NCBI GenBank assembly: GCA_016789785.1
Contig: JAEUQE010000070.1
Span: forward strand, 8,842 to 36,895
Source of the DNA: Bryobacterales bacterium
GTDB lineage: Bacteria > Acidobacteriota > Terriglobia > Bryobacterales > Bryobacteraceae
DNA: 28,054 nt
Direction of reading: 5' to 3'
Made by a program: the position numbers and the translations under genes. The notes under the pieces were generated by a model. That model did not search any database. It was not told the DNA's origin and saw only the letters and a program-made list of their open reading frames with translations. Of the stretch, positions 8,191 through 17,635 are shown one piece after another (positions within the stretch are counted from its first letter, which is position 1; each line of letters starts with the position of its first letter).

Positions 8191-9504
8191 TTGAATCGAC
8201 GCTTCGCACTCTCCACCTTGGCCGCACCCTTCGCGGCGTTCGCAGCGGAATGGCCGGGATGGCGAGGACCATCGGGCGACGGTGTGCTGGACTTGCCCGG
8301 TCTGCCACTGGAATGGAGCACCACGCGCAACGTCGCTTGGAAAACGCCTGTTGTGGGCCGCGGGCACTCCTCGCCCGTCATCTGGGGCAACCGGATCTTT
8401 CTCACCACGTCGATCGAATCCGCGGAAAAGGCCGAAGGAGCAAAACCTGTCCGGCATAAGTTCGCGGGCGAGGATCCGTTTGTGCATCCGCAAAGCGTCG
8501 GCGGCGATCGCAAATACACGCTGAAGGTGCTGTGCCTCGATCGTGCGGCCGGCAAGATCCTGTGGGAGCGTACGGCCTATGAGGGCCTCGCGTTCGACGC
8601 ACGTCACCAGAAGAACAGCTACGCGACGCCGACTCCCGTTACCGACGGCAAGTACGTCTACGTCTCGTTCGAATCGCAGGGCGTGTATTGCTACGGCCTG
8701 CGGGGCGCCCTCGCATGGAAGGCGTCCTTCGGCGGCGTGGCCACGGTTGGCATGGGACCGGGGACCTCGCCCGTGCTCGCCGGCGGTAATCTGATTTTCG
8801 TGCTCGACCAGGACATGGGCGAGAACTCTTTCATCGCCGCGTTGGATGCCAGGACTGGCAAGGAAAAGTGGCGGGTGCGGCGGGAGAACCGCGTCACCTG
8901 GTCGACGCCTCTGGTGGTCGAAAGCCGTTCGGGCAAGCAACTGATCGTGCCGGGTAGCGAAGCCATCGTTTCCTACGATCCCGCGACAGGCAAAGAGCGA
9001 TGGCGCGGCCCGGCGCTCGAAGGTAATGCGGTCCCAAGCCCCGTTGCCGGTCATGGGATGGTCTACGTGATGACCGGCCATCCGAACAAATTGGCATACG
9101 CGTTGCGGATCGACCATGAGGGAACGCCGGAGTCGCGAGTGGTCTGGCAACACAAGAAGGGGACAGGCTACGTTCCATCGCCGGTTCTATATAGTGACTA
9201 CCTGTATGTGCTGGAAGATCGAGGTCTGCTGACTTGCCTGGATGCGAAGACGGGCAAAGTGATGTACGAAGGCAAACGTGTGCCCGATCCCGGCTGGTTC
9301 CGCGCATCCCTTGCGGCTTATGACGGCAAGATCCTGATGAGCAGTGAAGAGGGTGACTATTACGTGATCAAGGCCGGGCCCGAGTTTGAGGTGCTGGCGA
9401 AGAATTCGCTGGAAGAGGGCGTGTACGCTTCTCCCGCAATGCATAGCGACTCGCTCTACCTGCGGACAGTGGGCCATCTCTACCGGATCCGCAAGCAGTC
9501 CTGA
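8191..9504 (+). CDS. Exported PQQ-like beta-propeller repeat protein
   Basis: 437 residues from TTG 8191. The N-terminus NRRFALSTLAAPFAAFAA is a signal peptide; the RR before the hydrophobic stretch allows a Tat route, and cleavage is likely before EWPGW. The body opens with WPGWRGPSGDG and contains repeated blades of the type 'A.DA.TGK..W' (for example CLDRAAGKILWER, ALDARTGKEKWRV, SYDPATGKERWRG, CLDAKTGKVMYEG), typical of PQQ-like/BamB-like propellers. Proteins of this sort in acidobacteria and planctomycetes are extracytoplasmic and mostly of unknown function; no catalytic quinoprotein dehydrogenase motif is evident. The gene is coupled to the SMP-30 gene, which suggests a shared sugar or lactone role. 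Its 3' end overlaps the convergent glycosyltransferase gene by 25 nt. Confidence 0.87.
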   Translation: MNRRFALSTLAAPFAAFAAEWPGWRGPSGDGVLDLPGLPLEWSTTRNVAWKTPVVGRGHSSPVIWGNRIFLTTSIESAEKAEGAKPVRHKFAGEDPFVHPQSVGGDRKYTLKVLCLDRAAGKILWERTAYEGLAFDARHQKNSYATPTPVTDGKYVYVSFESQGVYCYGLRGALAWKASFGGVATVGMGPGTSPVLAGGNLIFVLDQDMGENSFIAALDARTGKEKWRVRRENRVTWSTPLVVESRSGKQLIVPGSEAIVSYDPATGKERWRGPALEGNAVPSPVAGHGMVYVMTGHPNKLAYALRIDHEGTPESRVVWQHKKGTGYVPSPVLYSDYLYVLEDRGLLTCLDAKTGKVMYEGKRVPDPGWFRASLAAYDGKILMSSEEGDYYVIKAGPEFEVLAKNSLEEGVYASPAMHSDSLYLRTVGHLYRIRKQS

Positions 9505-10646
9505 TAAGTCTCCAACACCTGTTTGGCTGTGCGCTCCCAACTGAAACGGCGCGCCTGCTCCAGACCGGCGCTCACCAACCGGCTGCGCAGATTCTCATCG
9601 AGCAGTACTTCCTTCATGCCGCGCGCGATGTCGAACACGTTCTCCGGATTCACAATGATTGCGGCGTCGCCAGTAACTTCGGGCAGAGAACTTACGTTCG
9701 AAGTCACCACCGGTGTACCCGAGGCCATCGCCTCCAGCGGCGGAAGTCCGAAGCCTTCATAGAGCGAAGGGAACACAAACGCCGCGGCCGTCTCATAGAA
9801 CACGCGCAACGTGTCGAACGGAACAAAGCCAAGGAAGCGGACAGCGTTACCCGTGCGCGTCTGCACCACGGTTCGGCGCACATTCGGAAAGCGCGAAATC
9901 TCGTCGCCGATGATGATCAGCCGCAGATCCTTGTAGATCGGATGACCTTCCAACTCACCGCGCAGCACGGCGAACGCTTCCACCAGTCTCGGAATATTCT
10001 TCTGCGGCCGGATAGTGCCCGCATACAGTAGGAACGGGTAGGTGATCTGGTAACGCTCAAGGATGCGGCGCTTCTCATAGTAGACGACATCGGGACCGCC
10101 CGCCCGGGAGTCGGCGGGAGGCGCATGTTCAAAGAAGCGCGGATCGGGCGCATTCGGAATCACGCTCACCTGATCGGGTGGAATGCTGAGCAGGCTTTCG
10201 ACATCCTCGCGAGTCGCTTCCGAGACTGCCAGCACGCGTTCGGCGCGCATCAACCCTCGCCGGAACCGGTAGCGCCGCATGTCACTCCGCCAGCCTGCAA
10301 TCTGGTCAAACAGCAGACGGGATACGTCGTGCACGGTCACTACGTAAGGCTTCGGCATCAACAGTGGCACGTTCGGCAGCGGCATATGGTGCAAGTCCGC
10401 TTTCAGCCGCTTGAGGAACATCGGGAAGGCGAAGTTGTCTCTGGGATGCGCGTCGTTGCCTTCGTAGTGGACTACCTGGAAATTTTGCGGAAATCCCGCG
10501 AGCAGGGACGCGTCCCGGCGATAGGTGATCAGCGTGTACCGGTTCGAGGAATCCAACTTCGCCAGCCCCTGGACAAGGCTACGGATATACGTACCGACAC
10601 CGAAGTCCCGGACATGGCGAGCGTCGAGAGCGATGGAAAAGGCCAT
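9480..10646 (-). CDS. GT4-family (GT-B fold) glycosyltransferase
   Basis: 388 residues. The N-terminal GT-B half begins with SIALDARHVRDFGVGTY (acceptor side). The C-terminal nucleotide-sugar half starts near residue 207 with LLYAGTIRPQKN (Lys216), then FLGFVP and the EX7E motif: Glu297-GFGLPP-Glu304-AMASGTPVV. These are hallmarks of retaining GT4 enzymes such as mannosyl- or glucosyltransferases that build cell-surface glycans from NDP-sugars. The sugar and acceptor cannot be named. It is the last gene of a tight operon with rpiB and glyA (12-nt gap to glyA). A G-rich GGGGG before the ATG is the likely ribosome site. Confidence 0.92.
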   Translation of the reverse strand: MAFSIALDARHVRDFGVGTYIRSLVQGLAKLDSSNRYTLITYRRDASLLAGFPQNFQVVHYEGNDAHPRDNFAFPMFLKRLKADLHHMPLPNVPLLMPKPYVVTVHDVSRLLFDQIAGWRSDMRRYRFRRGLMRAERVLAVSEATREDVESLLSIPPDQVSVIPNAPDPRFFEHAPPADSRAGGPDVVYYEKRRILERYQITYPFLLYAGTIRPQKNIPRLVEAFAVLRGELEGHPIYKDLRLIIIGDEISRFPNVRRTVVQTRTGNAVRFLGFVPFDTLRVFYETAAAFVFPSLYEGFGLPPLEAMASGTPVVTSNVSSLPEVTGDAAIIVNPENVFDIARGMKEVLLDENLRSRLVSAGLEQARRFSWERTAKQVLETYQDCLRIR

Positions 10647-10658
10647 GGGCCCCCAAGC

Positions 10659-11942
10659 CTAGTGTGCGCCGACAGGCTGAAGTTTCCAAGCGTAAAGCGG
10701 GAAACGCTCCGTCAACTGGTGGACACGTCGGCCCACCGAAGCGATCACGTCCTGCGACGTGACGTTGCTCAGCACTTCCGCGATCAGGCGTCCCACCTCG
10801 CGCATTTCGTTTTCCTGGAAACCGCGCGTGGTGACTGCCGGCGAACCAAGCCGGATGCCGCTCGGATTGAGCGGCGGATTCACGTCAAAGGGAATGGCGT
10901 TCTTGTTCACCGTGATATGCGCAAGGTCGAGCGCCTTCTCCGCTTCTTTCCCGCGAACGCCCTTGGCGAACACATCCACCAGCAGCAGATGCGAGTCCGT
11001 ACCGCCCGAAACGATGCGGAACCCTTCGTCCGCGAGCGTTGCCGCCAGCGTCTGCGCGTTTTTGACCACCTGCTTTTGGTACGCCACAAAAGCGGGCGAC
11101 ATTGCTTCTAGAAAACTCACCGCTTTCGCCGCCATCACGTGAACCAGCGGGCCACCCTGCACTCCGGGGAACAGACTCTTGTCGATTGCGGCGCCGTACT
11201 GCTCCTTGGCCAGAATGATGCCGGAGCGCGGGCCGCGCAGAGTCTTGTGCGTAGTCGACGTGACGATATCCGCCCACTTGCATGGATTCGGGTACACACC
11301 CGCGGCCACCAGGCCGGAGAAGTGCGCCATGTCGACCAGCAGAATCGCGCCCACCGAATCGGCAACCTGCCGGAACCTGTCGAACTCGAGAATGCGTGGA
11401 TAGGCACTGCCGCCGGCAATGATCATCTTCGGCTTGTGCTGTTCGGCGAGGCGTGCGAGTTCCGCATAGTCGATGCGCTCATCTTCCTTGCTCACGCTGT
11501 AGGGGACCACGTGGTAGGTCTTGCCGGAGAAGTTGAGTTTGTGGCCGTGAGTGAGATGTCCGCCGTGCGCGAGGTCGAGACCGAGGATCGTGTCGCCCGG
11601 CTGCAACACCGCCGAGTAAGCGGCTTGATTCGCCTGCGACCCGGAGTGCGGCTGAACGTTGGCGTATTCGGCCTGGAACAACTTTTTGGCGCGGTCGCGC
11701 GCGAGATTCTCCACCACGTCGGTGAATTCGCAGCCGCCGTAATAGCGCTTTCCCGGATAGCCTTCCGCGTACTTGTTGGTGAACACGCTGGACGTTGCTT
11801 CCAGTACGGCTTCCGACGTGAAGTTCTCACTGGCGATCAGTTCGAGCCCGGAATGCTGCCGTTCCACTTCCTTCCGGATGGCATCGAAGACTTCCGGGTC
11901 GACGCTGGCCAGGGGCTGCGCCATGCGCTCCTGTTCGTTCAC
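10659..11942 (-). CDS. glyA: Serine hydroxymethyltransferase
   Basis: 427 residues, the usual bacterial length. This PLP enzyme interconverts serine plus tetrahydrofolate with glycine plus 5,10-methylene-tetrahydrofolate and is the main one-carbon source of the cell. Visible motifs are GLELIASEN (32-40), YPGKRYYGG (62-70), [10 protein letters not shown] (96-105), VDMAHFSG with Asp204 and His207, and [14 protein letters not shown] in which Lys233 binds PLP. The GTG start is three nt after the rpiB stop, with GGAG eight nt upstream lying inside the end of rpiB, so the two are coupled. The methylene-tetrahydrofolate product is also the carbon donor for ThyX-type enzymes, but the ThyX-like gene here is not linked closely enough to infer more. 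Confidence 0.98.
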   Translation of the reverse strand: MNEQERMAQPLASVDPEVFDAIRKEVERQHSGLELIASENFTSEAVLEATSSVFTNKYAEGYPGKRYYGGCEFTDVVENLARDRAKKLFQAEYANVQPHSGSQANQAAYSAVLQPGDTILGLDLAHGGHLTHGHKLNFSGKTYHVVPYSVSKEDERIDYAELARLAEQHKPKMIIAGGSAYPRILEFDRFRQVADSVGAILLVDMAHFSGLVAAGVYPNPCKWADIVTSTTHKTLRGPRSGIILAKEQYGAAIDKSLFPGVQGGPLVHVMAAKAVSFLEAMSPAFVAYQKQVVKNAQTLAATLADEGFRIVSGGTDSHLLLVDVFAKGVRGKEAEKALDLAHITVNKNAIPFDVNPPLNPSGIRLGSPAVTTRGFQENEMREVGRLIAEVLSNVTSQDVIASVGRRVHQLTERFPLYAWKLQPVGAH

Positions 11943-11945
11943 TCG

Positions 11946-12404
11946 CTATTCTCCTTCTTTGCGAACTCGTTCTTCGGTGGCCACGATCTTCTGGAGGCGG
12001 CGTTCATGACGCCCTCCATCGAAGGGCGTCGCCAGAAACACCTCAACCAGTTCCGCCGCCTTCTCTTCGGTCGTGTACTTGGCGGCAAGCGCAAGCACAT
12101 TGGCATCGTTGTGGCGCCGTGTCAGCTCCGCAGCGTCCGTGTCCAGGACGAGGGCGGCGCGGATTCCCGGGACCTTGTTGGCGGCAATCGACATCCCTAC
12201 GCCCGTCGAGCAAACCAGTACACCCCGGTCGGCGTCGTGCCGGCGCACATCTTCGGCAACCGCGACAGCGTAATCCGGATAGTCGGTTGAGACGGCACTG
12301 GTCGTTCCATGATCCGTCACTTCGTGCCCTTCGGCCTGTAGCCTCTCCCGCAGTTTCTCCTTGAGAGCAAAGCCGGCATGATCGGCGCCTATGGAGATCT
12401 TCAT
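11946..12404 (-). CDS. rpiB: Ribose-5-phosphate isomerase B
   Basis: 152 residues, normal for RpiB/LacAB isomerases. It interconverts ribose-5-phosphate and ribulose-5-phosphate in the pentose phosphate pathway. The active site is readable: GADHAG (6-11, with Asp8 and His9), Cys65 in the CSTGVGMSIAANK loop (65-77), and His98-Asn99 in RRHNDANVLA. The residue after the catalytic Cys is Ser, where Gly is commonest. First gene of the operon rpiB-glyA-GT4. No Shine-Dalgarno sequence precedes the ATG; on the minus strand a TANNNT element (TAGGTT) sits exactly six nt before it, so this could be another leaderless start, less convincing than the one at 7243. Confidence 0.97.
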   Translation of the reverse strand: MKISIGADHAGFALKEKLRERLQAEGHEVTDHGTTSAVSTDYPDYAVAVAEDVRRHDADRGVLVCSTGVGMSIAANKVPGIRAALVLDTDAAELTRRHNDANVLALAAKYTTEEKAAELVEVFLATPFDGGRHERRLQKIVATEERVRKEGE

Positions 12405-12583
12405 GGGTAAAACCTACAGTTTAGCATTCGTGCCAAATTCGGCTATCTGCGAGCCCGGCGGAATGGCGCAAATCCCTAGTCGAACTGGGGAGATTGGCGT
12501 CCATACGGCTGGACGCCGCCGCTTTCCGTGAGGCCACACATCCCTCGCCATTCCGGGGCTTCCGAAGAACATGCCGATTTCCA

Positions 12584-12612
12584 TTGACTCCGCCGCCGGT
12601 TCAGCGTAATTT
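12584..12612 (+). promoter_or_regulatory. Sigma70-type promoter of the Oar-like receptor gene
   Basis: -35 TTGACT (12584-12589), a 17-nt spacer, and -10 TAATTT (12607-12612). Transcription would start around 12619, giving a leader of about 28 nt with the GGGAGG ribosome site at 12637-12642. The -35 is nearly consensus and the -10 is weak. Confidence 0.5.
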
Positions 12613-12646
12613 GCTTGAAATAGCAAATCGCTCGATGGGAGGCACC

Positions 12647-15600
12647 ATGCAGTCCAAGAAACTCGCATTTCTCCTTCTTCTTCCGGCGGCCGCCTGGAGT
12701 CAGACGACCTTCGCGACCATCACCGGAACCGTCCAAGACCCGGCTGGGGCTGTAGTCCCGGGCGTGACGATCACCGTAACCAATACCGCAACGAACATCC
12801 AGACGGCCGCGCAGTCCAACGAACTGGGTGTTTACACGCTCGCGCAGTTGAAGGAGGGCACGTATACCCTCCGGGCGAAGGGCGCCGGATTCCGCGAGTT
12901 TATCGCCCAAGACATCGTGCTGGTGGCCCGCGACTACCGCCGATTGGATATCGAACTCAGCGTCGGCACGGTGGAAACCTCCGTGGAGGTCCAGGCAGGC
13001 GCAACCCTGATTGAAACGGAGTCAGCCCGCATCTCGGACACGAAGACAGCCGAAGTGCTGAAGTCGATTCCGCTCAATACCCGAGGCATCTGGGCGTTCC
13101 TGTCACTGTCGCCGAGCGTTCTCCAGGCAGGTGGAGGATCATCGACGATCCGGTTCGCGGGAAGCCGCTCGAACCAGTCGCACTGGGCGATTGATGGCAC
13201 CACGATGAGCGACGGGGTCAGTGAGACGCAGATCGGCCCCCTTGGCAACTACATCGAGTCCTTCCAGGAGATCAAAGTTGACGTGTCGAACAACACTGCG
13301 GAATTCGGCACCATTGGCCAGGTGACCATGATCTCGAAGTCGGGGACGAATCAGTTCAAGGGCAATGTCTTCGACTACTACTCCACTCCGTGGTTCCGGG
13401 CGCGCAATCCCTTCGCGCTGGCACGAGGCACGGGCGTCAGCCATACGCTCGGGTTCACGGGTGGCGGCCCGGTGCTGATTCCGAAACTCTACAATGGGCG
13501 AGACAAGACTTTCTTCTTCTTCTCCTTCGAAACCGGACGGGGGAGCCCACAGAATCCTCTGCTCAATCCGACGGTCGCGCCCGCACCATGGCGAACCGGC
13601 GACTTCTCCGCGATCAACGCTGCCATCCGCGACCCGTTTGGTGACAACGTGCCATTCGCCGGCAGCCGCATCCCCGCATCGCGGCTCAATGCCTCTTCTG
13701 TCCGTATCCAGGACCGTTTTTTCCCGCTGCCAAATTTCGATCTCTCGCCGGACATCCGGCCGCAGAACTATCGCGAGAACAAGATCCAGCCCTTTGTTCC
13801 GTCGAACTACTGGACGTTGCGCGGCGATCATCGCTTCTCGGACAAAGACTCGATCTACGCGCGCTTTACCACGCAGGATCTGGTTGCGCAATCCTGGCAG
13901 GGCAATCTGCCGACTATCGGAAAGCACTATCAACATCGCTACAACTATGCGATGACCGGCGCTTACACCCACTCTTTCAAACCCACTCTAATCAATGAAT
14001 TCCGGTATGGCTTCGCGTTCAACAACAACACCATCGCCGCTCCTCTCCTTGGCAATCAGTTGATCCGGGAACTGGGGCTCACCGGACTGGCGCCGGGGAT
14101 TCCCGATGACTTGACCGGCATCCTCAAGTTGAGTTGGACCGGCATCGGACTCACGGGACTTACCAGCCTCGACCATCGCAACCCCGGATTCCTGAATTTC
14201 CTGCAGGAGTTCCAGGATCACGTGAGTTGGTTCCGCGGACGGCACAGCCTGAAGTTCGGCGCGAATGTGGGCCGGATTGAATGGGATGACGGCGCCGCCA
14301 ACGCGAGCCTCTTCGGCAATCTGAACTTCTCGAACCGCTTCACAGGGCATCCCTATGCGGACTTCCTGCTGGGAGTGCCGACCACGGCGAACCGGGCGTT
14401 TGCTCCCGTGCGCGTCGACCGGCTGCGCTATCAGTACGATTTCTTCGTCGCCGACGACTTCAAGGTGAATTCGCGGCTCACTCTGAACCTCGGTTTGCGA
14501 TACGAGTACCACCCGATCTGGACGGAGCAGGGCGGGCTTGGCGCTACGTTCGACATCGGCACCGGCAAGATCGTGGTGCAGGATGGTTCGCTCTCAAAGG
14601 TCAGCCCCATCTTCCCCCGCGCCTTCGTCGATGTCGTGGAAGCGAAGAGTGTTGGTTTGCCCGGCAGCACCATCATGCGCGCCGACCGCAACAACTTCGC
14701 GCCTCGCTTTGGCTTCGCCTGGCGCCCGCTGGGGAATCGCACCGTAGTTCGCGGCGGCGTTGGCATCTACTTCGACGTGGTGCCGCGAAACATCACCCAG
14801 GGAGGCGTTCCGTTCGTACTGGTGGAACCGACCCACACGAATTCCACAACAAGTCCCGAAGTCCGTTTGCCCAATCTCTTTCCGTCGACGGGCACCGGAG
14901 GTCCATCGTCGGTCGGTATTCCCGCCGCAGTCAATCCCGACCTGAAGATGCCGTACTCGATGCAGTACAACTTCACGATCGAGCACTCGCGCTGGGAGAC
15001 CGGCTTCCGTGCAACGTACACGGGCACAAACACTCGCCAGGGTGACTACGCTTACGACATCAACTCACCCGTTCCCGATAATCGGCCTTATGCCGACAAG
15101 CCTCGCCTTTTCCCGAGGTATCCCGGGATCAGCTACTTCACCAACGGCGCGGGGCACCAGTTCCACAGCCTTACGCTCGAAGCGGAGCGGCAGATGGCCA
15201 AGGGACTGTACTTCCAATCGTCGTGGGTGTGGGCTCGCGATATCGGCGATCTGGAACGCGGCAGCGCGACGGAGAACCCATTCGACCGTAGGCGTGAACG
15301 CGCCGTGTGGGAAGATATCCCCACACATCGCTTCACCACGAACCTGTTCTACCAACTGCCGTTCGGACGGGGACGCCCGCTCGGCCGGTCGGTGAACAAG
15401 TGGGCCAATCTCGCACTCGGCGGCTGGGACATGAGCGCCATCTATAGCTACTATTCCGGGCAGTTTCTGACGCCGTTGTGGACCGGTCCCGATCCGGTCG
15501 GGATTGCGTTCTCACCCTCTCGCACCCCGGCAAACGTGACCCTTCGCCCCGATCATCTTCGGAATGCGAATCTGTCCTCCGATCAGCGCAGCGTCAACCG

Positions 15601-15931
15601 CTGGTTTGATCCGTCCGCTTTCGGCCCGCTCTCGGGCGGGTTGGGGCGGTTCGGCAGTTCGGCAAAAGGCGTCATCAAGGGACCCGACGTCAACGTGTGG
15701 CACATGGGCCTCTTCAAGACGTTCCCAATCCGCGAAGGCGGTCCGCAGCTTCGCTGGGAAATGACTGCCACCAACTTCCTGAATCACCCGAACTACAGCA
15801 ATCCTGGGACGAACATCGTCCAGACGGCTGCCGTTGGTGTGATCACTGGAGTCGGCGGCGTGAATGGGTCGTCCACTGGCGATCAACCTGGGGCGCGTTC
15901 GTTCCGCATGGGCCTTCGCTTCGAGTGGTAA
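12647..15931 (+). CDS. TonB-dependent receptor-like (Oar-type) outer-membrane protein with CarboxypepD_reg domain
   Basis: 1094 residues from ATG 12647, chosen for GGGAGG at 12637-12642 and for the signal peptide that starts there (cleavage near residue 19, WSQ-TTF). Residues about 22-105 form a carboxypeptidase regulatory-like beta domain (ITGTVQDPAGAVVPGVTITV...GVYTLAQLKEGTYTLRAKG). A plug-like region follows (about 125-260), with FAGSRSNQSHWAIDG and FGTIGQVTMISKSGTNQFKG, then a long beta-barrel. The protein ends in an aromatic residue (MGLRFEW), as outer-membrane barrels do. Such Oar-like proteins are numerous in Acidobacteria and are thought to import or bind large substrates such as oligosaccharides or peptides; the ligand is unknown. 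No TonB box was identified with confidence. Confidence 0.93.
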   Translation: MQSKKLAFLLLLPAAAWSQTTFATITGTVQDPAGAVVPGVTITVTNTATNIQTAAQSNELGVYTLAQLKEGTYTLRAKGAGFREFIAQDIVLVARDYRRLDIELSVGTVETSVEVQAGATLIETESARISDTKTAEVLKSIPLNTRGIWAFLSLSPSVLQAGGGSSTIRFAGSRSNQSHWAIDGTTMSDGVSETQIGPLGNYIESFQEIKVDVSNNTAEFGTIGQVTMISKSGTNQFKGNVFDYYSTPWFRARNPFALARGTGVSHTLGFTGGGPVLIPKLYNGRDKTFFFFSFETGRGSPQNPLLNPTVAPAPWRTGDFSAINAAIRDPFGDNVPFAGSRIPASRLNASSVRIQDRFFPLPNFDLSPDIRPQNYRENKIQPFVPSNYWTLRGDHRFSDKDSIYARFTTQDLVAQSWQGNLPTIGKHYQHRYNYAMTGAYTHSFKPTLINEFRYGFAFNNNTIAAPLLGNQLIRELGLTGLAPGIPDDLTGILKLSWTGIGLTGLTSLDHRNPGFLNFLQEFQDHVSWFRGRHSLKFGANVGRIEWDDGAANASLFGNLNFSNRFTGHPYADFLLGVPTTANRAFAPVRVDRLRYQYDFFVADDFKVNSRLTLNLGLRYEYHPIWTEQGGLGATFDIGTGKIVVQDGSLSKVSPIFPRAFVDVVEAKSVGLPGSTIMRADRNNFAPRFGFAWRPLGNRTVVRGGVGIYFDVVPRNITQGGVPFVLVEPTHTNSTTSPEVRLPNLFPSTGTGGPSSVGIPAAVNPDLKMPYSMQYNFTIEHSRWETGFRATYTGTNTRQGDYAYDINSPVPDNRPYADKPRLFPRYPGISYFTNGAGHQFHSLTLEAERQMAKGLYFQSSWVWARDIGDLERGSATENPFDRRRERAVWEDIPTHRFTTNLFYQLPFGRGRPLGRSVNKWANLALGGWDMSAIYSYYSGQFLTPLWTGPDPVGIAFSPSRTPANVTLRPDHLRNANLSSDQRSVNRWFDPSAFGPLSGGLGRFGSSAKGVIKGPDVNVWHMGLFKTFPIREGGPQLRWEMTATNFLNHPNYSNPGTNIVQTAAVGVITGVGGVNGSSTGDQPGARSFRMGLRFEW

Positions 15932-15955
15932 GGCGGCGATTGTAACTTCCACTTT

Positions 15956-16002
15956 CGGACGGTGGTGTGTTAGCCTGATCCCAGGCCGATGACCGCCGTC
16001 CG
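15956..16002 (+). terminator. Nested hairpin, possible terminator without T tract
   Basis: The outer 10-bp arms CGGACGGTGG (15956-15965) and CCGCCGTCCG (15993-16002) enclose an inner perfect hairpin GCCTG-ATCC-CAGGC (15973-15986). It lies 25 nt after the stop of the receptor gene and about 95 nt before the methyltransferase start. The following bases (TTAATCCATCC) are not a clean T run, so this is either a weak terminator or an RNA structure. Confidence 0.42.
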
Positions 16003-16096
16003 TTAATCCATCCTTTCCTCATACCTTCCGCGCGCCAGGCGCTGACGCCTACGGTGTGCGACCTCGTTTCCTATTTCATCAGGAGCAAGTTTTCCC

Positions 16097-16831
16097 ATGG
16101 TTTCTCAATGGTATGAGACCTATTTCCAAGGGATGGCGGTGGAGCTTTGGGCCGCATTCGGCACGGAGGAATTGACTAACTCCGAAGCCGCATTCCTGAC
16201 CGGGGAGTTACTACTTACTACTCCCGCGGCTGTTCTTGACCTTGCGTGCGGCAGTGGCCGTCACGCCAGCGCGCTGGCGAAGATTGGGCATCGCGTCACA
16301 GGGATTGACCTTTCCAGCGCATTCCTCGACATTGCCCGCCACGATCCGGCAGTGGAATGGATCCAAGGCGACATGCGCAATCCCCCACGGAGAGGCTTCG
16401 ACGCGGCCTACAGTTTGGGGAACAGCTTCGGCTACCTGGAGCACTCCGATACCGTGACCTTCCTGCACAACGTTGCTGCCTCTCTTCGCGAGGGCGGGCG
16501 ATTCGTGCTCGACACGGGCACCGTGGCGGAGGCTTTTCTCCCCGCGTTCCAGAGTTCGGCGGAGTACGACGTTGCCGGGATTCGCATGCAGATCGAGCGC
16601 AGTTACGACAGCAGGCGAAGCCGCTTCTTCGGCAGGTACACCTTCGAACGCGACGGTGTCTGCGAGGTTCGCGAGATGGATCAAGCCGTCTACACCTGCG
16701 GCGAGATCGTCCGTCTGTTCGAACAGGCGGGCTTCGCCGTGGAGCAACTCTACGGCGGGCTCGATCGTGCTCCGTTCACTCTGGGGTCGCGGCGGCTGCT
16801 GGTTACCGCGAGCCGGGTTCGAAGTTCGTAA
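16097..16831 (+). CDS. Class I SAM-dependent methyltransferase
   Basis: 244 residues. The Rossmann-fold SAM site is clear: motif I LDLACGSGRHA (47-57), acidic residue Asp71 ending strand 2 (VTGIDLS), then QGDMRNPP (90-97) and an AAYSLGNSFGYL strand typical of motif III in the Methyltransf_25 group. The C-terminal half holds beta strands usual for small-molecule methyltransferases. The substrate cannot be inferred. AGGAG lies 11 nt upstream of the ATG, a rather long spacing. It runs nine nt before thiD, so the two are probably co-transcribed, but no known thiamine step needs a methyltransferase of this class. Confidence 0.88.
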   Translation: MVSQWYETYFQGMAVELWAAFGTEELTNSEAAFLTGELLLTTPAAVLDLACGSGRHASALAKIGHRVTGIDLSSAFLDIARHDPAVEWIQGDMRNPPRRGFDAAYSLGNSFGYLEHSDTVTFLHNVAASLREGGRFVLDTGTVAEAFLPAFQSSAEYDVAGIRMQIERSYDSRRSRFFGRYTFERDGVCEVREMDQAVYTCGEIVRLFEQAGFAVEQLYGGLDRAPFTLGSRRLLVTASRVRSS

Positions 16832-16840
16832 GCTGAGAGA

Positions 16841-17629
16841 GTGCATCCCATTGCTCTCACAATTGCCGGCTCCGACCCTAGTGGCGGGGCCGGCATCCAG
16901 GCGGACCTCAAAACATTTCACCAGTTCGGTGTTTTTGGCGAAGCGGTGATCACGCTGCTCACCGTGCAGAACACGCAGCGCGTCGACAGGGTGGAGTGTC
17001 TCGATCCGCGGTTGGTCCTCGATCAGATCGATGCCGTTGTCAGCGACATTCCTCCCCTCGCCGCCAAGACCGGCGCGCTGGGAAGCCGCGACATGGTGCA
17101 AGCCGTGGCGCAACGTGCGCGCAACTTCGGGTTCCCGCTGGTGGTGGATCCTGTGATGATCAGCAAACACGGTGCGCCGTTGATTGCGGAGCAAGGGCGC
17201 GAAGCCGTGGTCCGCGAGTTGTTGCCATGCGCCTGGTTGGTGATGCCGAACCTGCATGAAGCCGCCGCACTGACGGGCCTGGAAGTCGCTTCCATCGAGG
17301 GGATGGCGAGGGCCGCGGCACAGCTTCGGAGCATGGGCGCGCGGAATGTCCTGGTGAAGGGTGGCCATCTGGCGGGCGATGCAATCGACCTGCTGCTGAT
17401 GGAAAACGGCGAGTCGCTCACGTTGCAGGCAGAGCGTGTCGCGACGCCGCATACGCATGGCACTGGCTGCACGTACTCGGCGGCGATTACCGCGTGTCTC
17501 GCATTGGGTCTTTCGCTGCCCGATGCCGCAAGGCGCGCCAAGACATTCATCACGGAAGCGATCCGCACGAATCCGGGTCTTGGCGGCGGATCCGGCCCCG
17601 TGAATCATCACGCCCCCGTGGAAGCCTGA
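16841..17629 (+). CDS. thiD: Hydroxymethylpyrimidine/phosphomethylpyrimidine kinase
   Basis: 262 residues, ribokinase-like fold. ThiD phosphorylates HMP to HMP-P and then to HMP-PP in thiamine biosynthesis. Signatures: TIAGSDPSGGAGIQAD (7-22), the VVDPVMISKHG segment (101-111), PNLHEAAALTG (136-146), and the anion-hole/catalytic loop THGTGCTYSAAI with Cys210. GTG start with a GAGAG directly before it. The end is six nt from the convergent ArnT-like gene. No THI-box/TPP riboswitch sequence was recognised upstream, and no other thiamine gene is in the window. A pyridoxal-kinase activity is possible for some ThiD homologues. Confidence 0.95.
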   Translation: MHPIALTIAGSDPSGGAGIQADLKTFHQFGVFGEAVITLLTVQNTQRVDRVECLDPRLVLDQIDAVVSDIPPLAAKTGALGSRDMVQAVAQRARNFGFPLVVDPVMISKHGAPLIAEQGREAVVRELLPCAWLVMPNLHEAAALTGLEVASIEGMARAAAQLRSMGARNVLVKGGHLAGDAIDLLLMENGESLTLQAERVATPHTHGTGCTYSAAITACLALGLSLPDAARRAKTFITEAIRTNPGLGGGSGPVNHHAPVEA

Positions 17630-17635
17630 TCGCCA

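Noticed and set aside
7873..9153. 426-codon minus-strand frame
   Set aside because: It covers the clear SMP-30-like and propeller genes in reverse; Arg/His-rich composition typical of antisense frames in GC-rich DNA.
12494..12646. Upstream extension of the Oar-like gene to TTG 12494
   Set aside because: The added residues precede a perfect signal peptide, cross the likely promoter, and ATG 12647 has GGGAGG at proper distance.
16211..17611. 466-codon minus-strand frame
   Set aside because: Antisense to the methyltransferase and thiD, both of which have intact motifs.
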